From Gyrodactylus bullatarudis (lineage: Eukaryota; Platyhelminthes; Monogenea; Gyrodactylidea; Gyrodactylidae): a DNA stretch of 64,000 nt. The number at the start of each line of letters is the position of its first letter. The first letter of the stretch is position 1. This document shows, one piece after another, positions 11,485-25,200 of the stretch. Under the pieces are notes generated by a model that did no database searches, was not told the origin of the DNA, and saw only the letters and a list, made by a program, of their open reading frames with translations. The stretch is taken from the NCBI GenBank assembly GCA_012064415.1, contig SSNU01000367.1, positions 1 to 64,000 of the forward strand, written 5' to 3'. A program made the position numbers and the translations under genes.

Positions 11485-14400
11485 TTAAATTTCAGATAAA
11501 GTTAGACCTTTCACGCAACTAGGCCGGGAGACTTTTTCTCCACATCCCCCAAAATTGATAAAATTGAAGAAATTAAGTTTTCTTGGAACTGATCTGTCAA
11601 ATATCCAAACTGAAGTGAAGAGGGCAATCAAGTTGATTGCTGACCCAGTCCAAAAAATAAGCTTGAAGAATTGCTTGTTCTCAGGTCCGGAGACTAAATT
11701 TTGTACAGCCAACGCGCTTGAAATACATCCAAATGTCTGAAATTAAAGAAAATTTTCTAATTTTAATTTTGAACCAAATAAAGCTATTCTTGAAATAGTC
11801 TTGAGATATGCTGAAACCAAGAAACTATTCATTTTTCAACGGATTTAAAGAAAAAAGCATAAAAATATTGAATCAAATCTACTGATCCATAAAAATTTTG
11901 AAAAATTGATCTGTGGACAAGGACAAAATGAAAAAGTTCTGTTGAGAGAAATCAAAAGATCATCAGAAGTTGTGTAAATTAATAAAAAAATTCTTCAATA
12001 AAATTTGCTCATTAAGTTTTAGAATCGCCAATATTATTTGAGATCATAAAATTAAAATTAATTCTTTTAAACAATTTTTTTAATTGATATTTTCAACACT
12101 TATGAAATATATATAACTGTATTAATGATTGCAATAACCATTTCTTGATTAATTGTAACTCGGCTTGAAAATATCAAGAAGCTTCACGATAGGGGAAATA
12201 TAGATACAGATACAATTGCTGAAAGCTTCAACAGATGTCAACAGATTTTGAAATTTCTTGAGAGGAGAAATAAAAGCAGGCTTCAAATTATCTGGCTGTT
12301 AAATCATCTTCAACTGCTTTAATAAATAAATATTGTGCCATTTAATACTTAGTTGCACAGCCTTTAGACGAGACCACAACTGTCAATCGCCTCTTATAGC
12401 CTTCAATAAGCGGTCGACCGCATTCTTTAGGCTTCTCCAGAGGTTTTCGATTGGATTGAGATCTGGACTCATAGAAGGCCAGCCTTTATTCTGAAGCCAG
12501 GTCTTCGTGCTTCTTGAGGTGTTTTTTTAAATTGATCTTTATCTTACGCTTTTTTTCAAGATATAATTTTATTGCTTCACAATCAAAAATTAACTAGGAA
12601 AATCGTATTTGCTAATAACTTTACTTTTGGGTAAAAAATTATAAACGCTTAAATTACATTCATGTTTAAAAGATGCCATAAAAGCACCAAAAAGTCATAT
12701 TTGCGTTTTTCTTTAGCACTAAAGAAACTATTTATTGGGTCATATTATAAATAGCAAATAAAATATTAGAATTGTACTCAAAATCTAAAACATTTTCAAG
12801 GGATAATGACGAAAAGTGTATCAAAAGGTAAAGAAAATAACACATTTCAAATCAGTTTTGTCACTTCTTAAATCAATATACACGATGTATTCACAAAATT
12901 TATAGATCATAGATCAGTATATTCGAGAATTGATAAAATCTACGGTCGTGACAAAAATTGAAGGTCCCCCAATGAAATAGTATATTAACAGAGTATTCTG
13001 AATTAGTTAAGCAGCATAAAATAAAAAATAGTAGATATCATGATATAAAATATGCTTTTTTTCAATATGAGCACTTGAGACACTTGGATTTTTTATCAAA
13101 AAAATCTTATTGTAAAATTAATGAATAAACACAATGGAAATAATTGTAGGTCCCCATGGTATTTCTGCCATTTAATACTTGGTTGCACAGCCTTTAGACG
13201 AGACCACAACTGTCAATCGCCTCTTATAGCCTTCAATAAGGGGTCGACAAGTCCTAACATCAATTTTTGCCCATTCTTCCTTTGCAAACTGCTCAAGTTC
13301 AACGAGGTTCTTAGGGTTTCTTCGAGAAATCGCATTCTTTAGGCTTCTCCAGAGGTTTTCGATTGGATTGAGATCTGGACTCATAGAAGGCCAGCCTTTA
13401 TTCTGAAGCCAGGTCTTAGCTAGTCGTCCAAGGATTACGTTTCACCATTCTAACCATCCTTCTTCTGGAATATTAGTCCAACTTGCATTTTCGACCTCTA
13501 CCAAGCTGAGTTGTTAGAATTCCGGTGCCTTTAAATTTAAGCACTATATTTCGAACAGTATTCCGATGGACATTTAAAATTCTTGCAATTTTCTTGTAGC
13601 CATTGCCTTCTTCAAATTGCTGGATAATCTTTTCCTTCAAATCTTGTGAGAGCTCTTTACGAGTGTTCTTGTTAGTCTTTGTCATGGGAAAGCAAAAATG
13701 GTTCTTGAGAGTGATTTGTCATCAGGTATAAATTTTTGGGCTCGAGATCAGCGTAAAATTTTACATCAGAATTTCATATCTAAATTAAATTACCTTGATC
13801 CCACCTCCACCCGTATTATTATTCATTAGAATTAAATATATCGTCTATTGGGTTGTTTTTTATATCATTCCAAATTGTGGTTTTTTTCAAGCTCCTTCAA
13901 TAAGCCTAAGTTTTTCTAAAATATTTTACTAGTTGTATAATTATTATTAACAACAATCATGTTGATTTATGATAGTTGAGGGATTAAAAACTTTATACTT
14001 ACAAATGCCGAGTAAACAACTCCATAGTTAATGGCAAAGGACATGTCTCCAAATAATCGGCTCGTCGCATTTGGTATGAGAACAAAGGATCCACAAAAGG
14101 CGAAGAATAGAACCGCAACATTAATCGGGAACAAAGCCTTGATGACTGATTCGTCCTGAAGTTCAGCTAGGAAGGGAAATGCAAACTGTCCCATTGCCCA
14201 GAGTGATAACATGATAATCATTGACAATTTGAACGATATCTTGTCCGCAATAAGACCCCAGATGACCCTGCCGACTGAGTTGAATATCGAGCTCATCATG
14301 GCAACTTTTGCAAAGAAACTATCATTGTTTATAATCGAAAGACCAAAATCCTAATGAACGATATTAAATGAATTTTACCTTGTAGAATGTATTGATTGTG

Positions 14401-16186
14401 GTGATTGGAATCGTATTACAAAATAAAATCACCCATAAGAGATAAAATTCAACCTGTTTCACCATTTTGCAAAGAGTAAATTCAGTTCTAAATTTAAAGT
14501 ATCAACATGATGAAAAAAATACTTGACATCCTTGATAACTTCTTTGCCAGCATTCTTGCCAATTTCATGATTGAGATTCTCTTTCTCGTCTGATGATCTT
14601 ATAATTTAAGAGAAAAAAATCAATAAAAAAATAATCTCCGATTTTCATTCACTTGGCCCTCTAAAAAATAGAAATGATGTTTATAATGAAATTTATTATT
14701 TATTGAAACTTGAGTCAATATTAGAATAATTACGTTTCGACGGTGATTGTCTTTACACGACTTCTTCAGTGGTAGGACAAGCCCATCAAACACAAAATAC
14801 TATTTATATATTTTCATCCCTTTTATAAAACTAATTTTAGATCTTTTTTTACTGAAACGAAAATAAGCTTAATTAGCTTGATAATTGAAAGGATAGCGCT
14901 CAAATCAGAATAGAATATAATCAAATTAGTGGCGAAACTAACAATTTTCCCCAATCATAACTTTAATTACATTGTTTTAGTGAGTAATTATTCAGATTAA
15001 CTAATTTTTAAGCACCTCTTCCTTTAATCTTCAATTCAGTCCCTAAAACAAGGCCTAGTACGATCGAGAAAGTAAGCAAGAATTTTAACAAATGAAAAAG
15101 CCCCAATAGTTTTGTGTAGTTTAAAGAATTTGGTAGCATTTGAGTGAAAATTTTGTGTTTACTAGAAAAGTATAACATAACCAGAAGAAAAGTCAAACAC
15201 TCAAATTAGATGTTACTCATTTATTTGTAATTAGATTGTAAATTTTTAATTCAGCAACTATTTTTGTTCTCATCAATAACATACATAGGACCAATAGCAA
15301 AAAAAATTTTATCAGAAAGGCTCAAATATCAATAATATAAATATTAAAAATTGGCTCACGAGAGGCTCTTCTACAGAAATTAGAGAAAATCTGATCAGTT
15401 GCTCAGTAAATATGGGTCAAGATTATGAAGTTGAAACTCACGGGAGCGGGATTACTCTGTATCAATAAGTTACCAATAATGTGTATGCAGGTCAAAAAGC
15501 ATCCAAGAACTAGAAATGAATTCGGAACCTGTTTGATAATTTTGGCATCAGTGAAAATTTTAGTTGTTGAATTCATAGGTATATTAGCCGGATTTATTAT
15601 AGCTGTTTGCACAGGTGTAAAAATAATAGCACCAAAACCAAATCCACTAAGTATCATACCGACTATGAGACCTTTCTTTTCAGGGAACCACTAAAATAAT
15701 TTTGGTAAAATTAATCATAATTCTAACACCTGAGGCAGTGTCCAGAACAACAGAATACGCAAAACCAATACCGATAGCCATCATAATTCCATATGTGAAG
15801 ATCATGTAAATAAATCCCCTTTTTATTGAGAAATAAGATAGTACGATTGACAATCTAATGGAGAAAGATTTAATTGATAAATTACACATGAATTAAAGAA
15901 GAAATCAAAATTGTAGGCTTGCAACCGTATCTCTTTTGGAACATACCTCCAATAGGCATGGAAATTCCTTGACATGCAAATGCTAAAGCTGTAAACCAAA
16001 TGCACATTCCTCGTCTAAAAATTTTGTCCTCATAATATAAAAAATAAGATTCCAAATATTTTGACATGTTCCCTACAATGAAATAATTATAATATTACCG
16101 ATTGTATACAAGTATCCATAACAAATATGTATGAGTATTCCTCCGATGACAGAGAATATTCCTGCGTATTTTTTGCAGGATTCCAT
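11485..16186 (-). CDS. MFS transporter, oxalate/formate antiporter-like, copy 2
   Basis: Predicted 473-residue twelve-segment transporter. Exons: 16186-16099, 16072-15886, 15854-15728, 15690-15442, 14584-14523, 14487-14379, 14350-14003, 11736-11485; phases join throughout. It keeps the same motifs as copy 1: [37 protein letters not shown]. Exons 1-4 and 8 differ clearly from copy 1, but exon 7 is almost identical at DNA level (see findings). Introns are 26, 31, 37, 841, 35, 28 and 2,266 nt; the long last one contains a Tc1-like element and the 841-nt one a Penelope-type hammerhead remnant. Its start lies about 105 bp from the divergent GCN1 start, so the two probably share a promoter region. 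Substrate unknown. Confidence 0.8.
12341..12527 (-). mobile_element. Tc1-like transposase C-terminal fragment, deleted duplicate
   Basis: Nearly identical to parts of 13158-13416 but lacking an internal block of about 85 bp (the 13,250-13,330 part). It encodes pieces of the same [11 protein letters not shown] region. It is either a second broken element or a partial duplication of the first. Confidence 0.7.
13158..13685 (-). pseudogene. Tc1-like transposase with internal deletion
   Basis: The N-terminal frame (13685-13473) is a helix-turn-helix DNA-binding domain of Tc1/mariner type, ending KLD after a Gly-Arg-rich GRGRK hook. The C-terminal frame (13384-13172) has [20 protein letters not shown] and a final KGCATKY, as in Tc1 transposases, and carries the last catalytic acidic residue region. 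Only about 90 bp separate the two, so the middle of the catalytic domain, including the first aspartates, is missing. The copy cannot be autonomous. It lies in the last intron of MFS copy 2. Confidence 0.85.
14735..14785 (-). ncRNA. Penelope-type hammerhead remnant
   Basis: On the minus strand the sequence reads CCACTGAAGAAG, then a 24-nt segment able to form a bulged stem II, then CGAAACGTAATTA. CTGAAGA..CGAAACGT is a typical arrangement in Penelope-like retroelement terminal regions, where the hammerhead stem III is reduced to ACGT. No coding part of such an element is present nearby, so it is an isolated remnant in an intron of MFS copy 2. Confidence 0.45.
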
Positions 16187-16292
16187 TTAAAATATTTTCA
16201 GTATCTTGAAAGTCATTTTGCCTACTAAAACAAAGTACATTTAAAAACATCTTTTTTCTTTTGTTTAAATCAAGTTTATTTATAACTTGTTC

Positions 16293-19200
16293 ATGATCAT
16301 GATGCAAAATCCGTCTATGAACTCATTACTAGAATATATAGAAACCCCCTCTTCCTATGAGAGTGTTAAATATATTGAATCAATTCGCCATTCCTTGTCA
16401 AAACTTGAAATTAAACAGGAAATTTTAACTGAATCAATTAAAGAAACTTTTAACGTCGTCAACAGTATTGTCAATAACAACAAGTTTATTGAATTATTAT
16501 TTTTAGATTCAATAATGAACTGCTTTTTAGATCTTCTATCAAATTTTTATTGCTTACATCATATATTAAAGATATTACCACTATCTCGGATGAATTTCAT
16601 AGTGTTTTGCATTCAGCAATATGTTTTTTACCTCCTAATCAGGTTCAATACATCATAAGGATTTGTCTATTAATACTTGAAAAAGTATGTATTATCTTTA
16701 ATAATATTTTCATTATCAGAACCCCAAGATTTTTGATCAAGAAGACTCTAAAAATCTATTTTTATGCTTTTACATAAATTCTACTCAGCAAAAGGCTTGC
16801 AAATCGGACGCCAAAGCTCTAGATTTAGCATTTAAATCAATTAAAGATGGTGAATTCTCACAGTTAGATTTATTCTCCAAAGTGCCTTTTCATAAAAATG
16901 TGAAATTTGATATTCCTGAGGAATACTTTTGGCAAGATATATTCCCGAACATTTCTAAGTTTTTAATCCGATCAGATCCCAAGCAAGTAAAGATTTTGCT
17001 GAACATATTGGCCTACGTTATTGTGAATAGAAACATTTATCTTTCAATCAAATCACATAAAGATGAATTCATTCAGCCTCTGTTTGGCTTATTGAAGAAT
17101 TCAGATCCAATGTTACGATCTGATGCGTTAACGTTCTTCAAAAAAATCAATTCTTGTCAAATTCATGACACTGATACAATTCAAGTTTATCATGAGCTTG
17201 TTTTATCCCTGGGAAAGATGATAACTTCGAATCAAGTAACTTTTTTATTATTCTAATATTCAACCTCTCAAGATTATACGCTCGGATAGTTCTATTAAGT
17301 CAGATTCCATCAAATGCCTGAAAATGATGATCATTGCTCAGAGAAATAGTGAATTCAATGAGAGAATCAAAAACCTCGTATTGAACATAATATTTGATTA
17401 TCTGAATATTCCCAATGAAGAAATTCATCTCATGGAAATACTTGGACTCATCGATTACCTCCACATTGACAATCTCAATGAAAAGCAATTAAGTTTTCTA
17501 AAAGTGAGTCTGTTAAATTGATTTACTCACAAATTCAATCTGAATAATTTCTGCTTGATGTTTTACCCTTAATAATCATAATCATTTAAAATTTTTCAGA
17601 CAACTCTCAAGGAAAATAAGCTTTCACTAAAGCTAGCTGGATGCCTCTTCTCGAAACTCACGCCAATCAATGAAGGTAAGAAAATCTCTATCGTAGTTTT
17701 AAAATTTTCTGATTAACACCTCTAATATAGATACTGCCAAAACCAATTCAAAAGCTATTGTCGACATTATATTGAATGATCATTTGAAGACACTAAAATC
17801 TGTCTCATTGGCAAAGTTGGAGGAGAGAATACACATTGCAATTGTTCTCGCTTCATTTTCCCTAGCCATAGTCCCTTCAGTGAAGGAAAAGAAGGAGTTT
17901 ACTGAAAAAATTATCAATGTATTTGAATTGAAATCATCTGAACCATTCTGGTTAAAATCCAATCATCTTACAAATGCTCCTGACCACTGTAAGTTTACAA
18001 AAGGATAAATTTTTATATTAACACCTATTACACCTATTCTTCTTTAGTTTGGTCCTCTCTCATGCTCTTTACTGATTCCCTGTACAGACTCGGATTTGAA
18101 AGCGTAGTCAACAAAAAAATCCTTTCAACTCTCTGTCTTGTCCCGGTCTCGTGTCATATTCACGCGACAAAAACTCTCTCAAGATTATTTGAAAAGGATA
18201 TCAACATCAACTTTTATCAATCCCTCCTGGCTAACGTATCCCCTGAGATTAAATCCGTCCTTCACAACGACAAATTGGTCATCTTCAATGATCCTACCAA
18301 TCTTGAGCGCTTGAAAACCAAGTTTGAATCATTTCTCTTGGGATCAAAGAAAGTACTAGTCAGGAAGGATGAAAACATTACCAAGCAAACACAGGTTAAA
18401 AATCATCTCTTTTGGATGTTGAATGCTAGCAATGAACTACTAGATTTTCCCAATTTTATTTCATCGCAAAAGTTTCTGCTCGATTTCAAACTAGCCGAAT
18501 CCGATTTGCCAATCCTTCAAGACTTTCTACAATCAATTGTGCTCTCAAATTTTTCATCTGCCATTTCCCGGGTAAGCTACTACTACTCTAATATATTATA
18601 AAAACTTAAAATTAACTCCTCGCTAGTCTGAAATGCAGTTCATACACTACGCGATGAACTTGATGCCACGAGAAATTGGCAAGAGTCTCTTGATGGAAAC
18701 TTTTGACTCTCTCACAAAAGAGCAGATCAGCTCTGTCAAGTTAGAAGAAATCAAAATTATGCTCACTAAAGAGGGATACCTATCAGATCAAAAATTCCTG
18801 GAAAAGTAAGTTTATCAATTAAGAAAATGAATACTGTTTAACAGACATTAATTTTAATCAATAAAAGATACCAAAAATTCTCCTCCGATTGGCTAATTCC
18901 GGATCCAATGGTCACAGTTTCCGATCATTTAGTTAAAAGATGTTTTGATACCAATGAGGATTTATTGAAGAATCAAATCCTAGCCTTTGTCAAAGATCAA
19001 ATAACCAAGGATCAGTTGAATAAATTAGAGGCTAAACTACAATCAGAGAGTGATCTAAGAAAAAAATTGTCCTCCGTAAGTAATTTTTCTAATTCAACTC
19101 ATTCAATTATCTATCCTAAATTAGAAGAGAATACTTTTGAGATGTTAGCATTACCTCACTAAGTAAATGTATTTTCTCTTAGATTGAAGTTGACGTTATT

Positions 19201-22200
19201 AAAAATATTGAAATCATCAACTCTTTCTTCCTGAGATACGAGTTTTCTCAAAAATCCAGAAAAATTCTCATCTCCAGTCTGAAGAAGAAGCACCTTGATG
19301 CTCTACATCAGTTGATAAAGGGATATCTCACCTCACCCCATGGCCTAGTTTTATTCTTTGACTTTGGCAAAAATCTCCTAGACTTTTTCCTGGATGAGTA
19401 AGTCCCAGTCTTTTAACAATATTCAATATCAACCCTATAAATAAATTCTCCCAATTTCAGCTTGGAATCAGTCAAGAATGCCTACATTTGGACAATTATT
19501 CTCATGTCCCCTCCAAATCGTGTCATTTCCAAGGAATTTGATGCATCCAAAGTCTCAAAAAAGACCAAGGACTACAACTCTAGCATAATTCAGTTAGCCA
19601 GCAAAGGTATTTCCGATTCTCTCGGATTATTCATCAATTCGTCTCAACGAATTGTAAGTGGCTTCTCTTTTTAAAACTGGGATCTCATTCAAACTAACAA
19701 CTCATCTTTCTCCCATAGTTATCCCTGGTCGATCATATTTCTGATGATATTGCCAACTTTTCCCTATGGATCATCTTAAACTTTAACTACACTTTTCCCC
19801 AGTTGAACAGTTACTTGAAGAGTTCTGGCTTCTTCATGAAGTCGATATTATCCCCAGAAATTTGTCAAGAGAAGGAAGATTATCTTGCAAAGATCAAACT
19901 ACTTCGTCATCAATTTGAGACCAAGGGTATTATTAATGACAATGATTTATCCGGTCAATCGGGAAAAAACGAAATTGTTGATTTTATCACCATCCAACGC
20001 CTATTCACCCTCATACAAGGCTTAATCTCAAAAACATCAAAGATTCTAATTCAAGATAAATTTTCCCAACTGCTGCCTTACATTCCTGTTGAAGAGATCT
20101 TTAGTCTCTCCTTGAATCTCATCGAAATGTGAGTTCATCTTTGGTTGTAATTTGATTGGCCATTTGCCTTTATAAAATTATCACGCTGTTATAGGTGTCC
20201 CTATAGTAACCCTAATTATTATAATACAATAATAATAATCTCTTTTCAGGTGTTATGAGAAAATATCGTTAATTGAGTCCGAAGAGATGATGGAACGAGA
20301 TCTGACAATCGAGGACGAAGAGAAAACTGATTCCCTCGTCAAAGAAGATAAATCCGACCTGATTCAAATTTCCGAAGATGCCGTTGATATAATTAACAAC
20401 TTGACCGATGTCATATCATGTCAAATGAAAAATGAAAATACTGTCCTGATTAAGGATATCCTGCCAGCCTTATTAAATGGTCTAATTTCGGATTCCTCAG
20501 TCGTAAGAAATGTCACTCTGAAGATTTTGGTCTCCATGTCGAATACTATCGGGCAAACATTTAATCTTGAGGAAAACTCAAACATGAAACTGAATACTTT
20601 TGAAGAAATCCATAATGGTGAGGTGACTTTTAAGAATACTGAAAAGACTGAAAGTGCCGACTTCAAAGCCAAAAAGAATAAGAGTGAATTAAACTTTGAT
20701 CATGCTTATCAAACTATAATTTATTAAATTATTCCTTTTATTAATTTAAGACCAACAAAAGAAAGATGCTCAAGCCAAATTGCTATCCATGAGTTGTGGG
20801 GAATACTCCATTTCTGGTCCCACCTATGGCCCTGACCTCTACACTCTCCCCTCTAAATGGCCTAAAATCCCTCTGCAAACTGAAATTCAAATGAGACTCT
20901 GGATTCTCCGGTTTGATTCGGATTCCAGCATTTCCAGTTTGGCTGATGAGTATGTTATTAGATACTTTAAAGAAATCCTTTTGTTCTCGAAGAGATTGGA
21001 ATTATTTTCTAACACATGACTCTCATTTCCTCTATTTAGATTATGGAAGATCTTGGGATACCAAAAACAGGTGGAGGAATCTTGTGGCAACAATCTATTC
21101 AAGTACATTGGACCGTCCAAGAATGATGCCCTAGGTAAATTGTTGCTCAACAAAATGGAGTTGATCAAGCGGATCATTCTTGTCTCTGCCTACTTTCCTG
21201 ATTCTATCCAGGAAACAGCTCAAAAATCAGTTCTCACTCTACTCAACCAATGTACTCCAATTGAAGTTGATAAAATTCTCAATTTTATTATCAACTCTTA
21301 TCGTTTCCTCTTGACAGTAAGTTGCCATTTTCATAGAAATTCAAGATTATTTTTATCTAATCATATTCTTCCAGCGAGAACGTCCAATAATTGACGGCTT
21401 TGGTCGAGAACTTCACCCAGCATCACCAGACTTGTGGAAGCAACGTATGCGAACTATTGCTTTCTTTGGAACTCTTGGAAGCATAGATTTTTCTAAAACA
21501 TCCTATTCTGTCAATTCCGAGGATGATTCATCTGTGCTTTCATCAAAACACTTCAAAGCTCAAGGCTACTGGCTTGTTAATATGTTTCAATTTTTTGTTC
21601 CTGAAGGTCTATCTGACCGTAATTCACATGTCAACTCGCAGGTGTTATCCGCAGCCGTTATTGCCTGTGAATTTTATGGTCTTGATCACATGGAAGATTT
21701 GTTAAAAATCCTGGAAAATTTCCTTACAAAGGCGCCAAAATCCAGCGAATTAGACAAAGTTCGCCAGTCAGTAATCATCATTATTGGACATTTGAGTAAA
21801 CACTTGAAGCAAGATGATGCCAGACTCATTGACATCTTTAAAAGATTGATATCTGGCCTAAACTTCCCCTCGTCAAGTGTCCAAAAGGCTATCGAGACCT
21901 GTATCGCCTCAGTTATTAAGAATCTTCCACAATCTGTTGTGGAAGAGACAATTGAGATTCTCTTCAAAACACTTTACTCGAATGCCTCATATGCTGAGAG
22001 ACATGGTGCTGCCCATGGTCTCGCTGGTGTTATACGAGGCCTGGGAATTTTATCCGTCAAGAATTATTCAATTGTACCTCGACTCTTGGAGCCATTGGAA
22101 GATAAATCAGGAAATGCTAAGCACAGAGAAAGCGCCCTCATTTCGATTGAGAAGCTCACATTATCTCTAGGTAGATTATTCGAGCCTTACATTATCAAGA

Positions 22201-25200
22201 TTATCGAAATCCTCCTTAAAACATTTGGAAATAGTCAAGAAAATGTTCGTCTAGCAGCAGAAAAATGTGGTCGTGGCATCATGTCAAAGCTTAGTGCTCA
22301 TGGTGTCAAACTGATTTTGCCTTCACTTCTCAAAGCTCTCGATGATAACTCTAGCTGGCGTATTAAAGCAGGTAAGTGAAGAATATGGAAAATTAATTTT
22401 CTCAAAACTTATTAATATTTTCAATTTTAGAATCAGCCAGACTTATTGCAATGTTATCTTCTTGTGGTCCAAAACAATTATCATCAAGTCTTCCCCAAAT
22501 TATTCCTCGCCTCTTGGTTCTCATGTCAGACTCTCAAGGTCTCGTTAAAGATGCTGGCCGGGAAGCTTTAGAAGAGATTTCACGTGTTATAAGAAATCCT
22601 GATATTAAAGCCTTACTACCACTTATTTTATCCTCTCTAAAAGATCCCATTGCTGATAAGGGACCAATACTAAAGTCCCTCAGCGACACTTGCTTCGTTC
22701 ATGTTATAGATTCTGCCTCATTGGCTATTATCATGCCTATTATTAAAAGATCCTTTGAGGATCGGTCCACTGAAATTAAAAAAGATGCCGCAAAAATATT
22801 CGGCAATTTCTTCAGTCTAGCCAAGAAGGAGGTTAGTTTTACCAACATCCAATTTTGTTTGTTCAACAATACTTTGAAACCTTTCTCTCTTAGGATTTGA
22901 ATCCTTACATTGAAGAGGTGATTCCCTATCTGAAGACCTGTCTTCTTGATCCAGTACCAGAGGTTAGAAGTGTAATTTCAAGAGCTCTTGGCTCCATGGT
23001 TCGTGGAATTGGTGAAAGCTCCTTCAACACTCTAATGCCATGGCTTATGTCAACTCTAACATCTGACGAGTCACCTGTTAATCGTTCTGGAGCTGCTCAA
23101 GGTCTCTCTGAAGTCTTGGGTGGCATAGGTATCAGCAGACTTCACAAGATTATGCCAGATATTCTAAAGACAGTTAATTCAAAGGATGTTGCACCCCACG
23201 TCAAAGATGGCTGTGTCATGCTTTTCGTATACTTACCTGTCGTTTTCAAAGATGAGTTCTCCGTTTTTATCCAAGACATTATTCCATCCATCTTGAAATG
23301 TCTAGCTGATGAAACAGAATTCCTTCGCCAAACAGCTCTTAAGGCTGGTCAAAAGATTGTCAATCTTTTTGCTGAAAAGTCTGTCAACATTCTCTTGCCC
23401 CAACTCGAAAATGGCCTCTTTGATAGCAACTGGCGTATTCGACATTCTTCAATTCAACTATTAGGAGATTTACTCTACAAAATCGGCGGTACACACATCC
23501 AAGAAGAGCTCAATGATAATTTAACAATAGAAAAACGAATTCTCAACAGCCTTGGACAAGAATGCCGAGATGAAATATTCTCTAAACTCCAAGTTTTACG
23601 CTCAGATCCAATCATTTCTGTTCGTCAGTCTGCTATCCATGTCTGGAAGATTGTTGTTAATAATACTGTTCAAATGTTGAAGCAGATTATGCCCACGCTA
23701 ATTCGTATAATCCTCAACAATTTGAGTAGTGAAAACGCTGATCTCAATGCCATTTCAGCCAGATCTTTAGGTGATATTCTAAAGATTGGTGAACGAGTCC
23801 TCACCGATATTCTTCCTATGATGAATGCCAGTCTGAAAACTGACAATCCCAACAGAAGAAAAGCTGTTGCTACTAGTTTGTATGAGGTACTGAAAAATAT
23901 TCCCAAAGATCAGATCACTGCCTTCTCATCTCAATTCATTGAACCAATCAAGATTACTCTTCTTGATCTTGACTCCTCAGAAGTTAGATGCCTTGGTGCC
24001 AAATCACTTACAACTCTTATGCATTCGATTGGAATCAATATGACTGATGAGATATTCTGCGAACTCTTGGACAAGTTACTCTTACCAGACTATGAAAGTA
24101 TTGTTATGGACTCTTTGAAACACATTTTAACTTTCAATTCAAGAGCCACTCTCCCCTATATCCTGCCAAAGTTGATAAAACCTTCATTAAATGCCAAAGC
24201 TTTCGCCTCCCTCTCGATTGTATCGGGAAAATCTCTTGGAAAATATGTTGACAAAATACTACCATCCCTTGTTGAAACCATCTACAAATCTCTTAATGAG
24301 CAAAATTCTGAGGAACTGGAGCATTGTGCCATCATCCTTACCTCCATTGAAGATATCTCAGGTGTTCGTTTCATTATGAACGACTTGTGCACTGCCCTCG
24401 TCAGTACAACTCTCTCCTCTAGCAGTACTCTTAAATGCTTCAACCCTGAGATGGCAACAATCCCAGCTCTCACAGTTGGCAATCTTGAGTTTAGACTATG
24501 CTGTTTGATGCTCCTCTCGATTTACCTGGACAAAACAAAAGATCTCTCAAGTGACTATCCAGACATTGATCTAAAGAAAAAGCCTAAACCTTCAAAGGTT
24601 TCCAAAGCATCTGATGAATCTGACTATGAAAGCGACGAAGATGACGATGAAGACAGTGAGGAGGATGACGACGACGAAAGTTACAGCGACGATGATGACG
24701 ATGAAGACATCTCTTTCGCCCAAAATGCTGGTGACGATTTTTATGATGACGATGATGAGGACAACGATAACAGCCTAGATGATGACGAAGATGATGGAGA
24801 AGACTTGGCCTCTTCCATTTATCAAGTCCTCTCGGAAATTTATCCCACTTTGATTTGTAACCTTTGTCGGTTATTTTCTTATCAAGATGAAAAAATCCTT
24901 CAATATACCTGGACTGGCCTTGAGGCTATATTTCATGTGAGTATTTGAGTTAGGTTGACTTTTTTACATTTCTTTTATCCTTTCTTATTTAGCGTTTGAA
25001 AACCTCGAAAATTACCAGTCAGATCAATGATATTCGTCAAGGTATACGAACTGCTGTCTCTATGACAAAGCCAGTTGTCTGCTTGAATGAAAATCCTCTC
25101 AGCTGTAAATCAGGTGAAATTCTTCTCCCTGGATTCACTCTTCAAAATTCAGGTCATCAAAAGTTATTAGTCCTCTATTGTGATTGTCTTCTTGACTCGG

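Noticed and set aside
16095..16307. 70-codon minus-strand frame at the start of MFS copy 2
   Set aside because: Out of frame with the exon that matches copy 1; the proper start is 16186.
20941..20965. CTGATGAGTATG phrase in GCN1
   Set aside because: Coding sequence (ADEYV), with no GAAA at the right distance.
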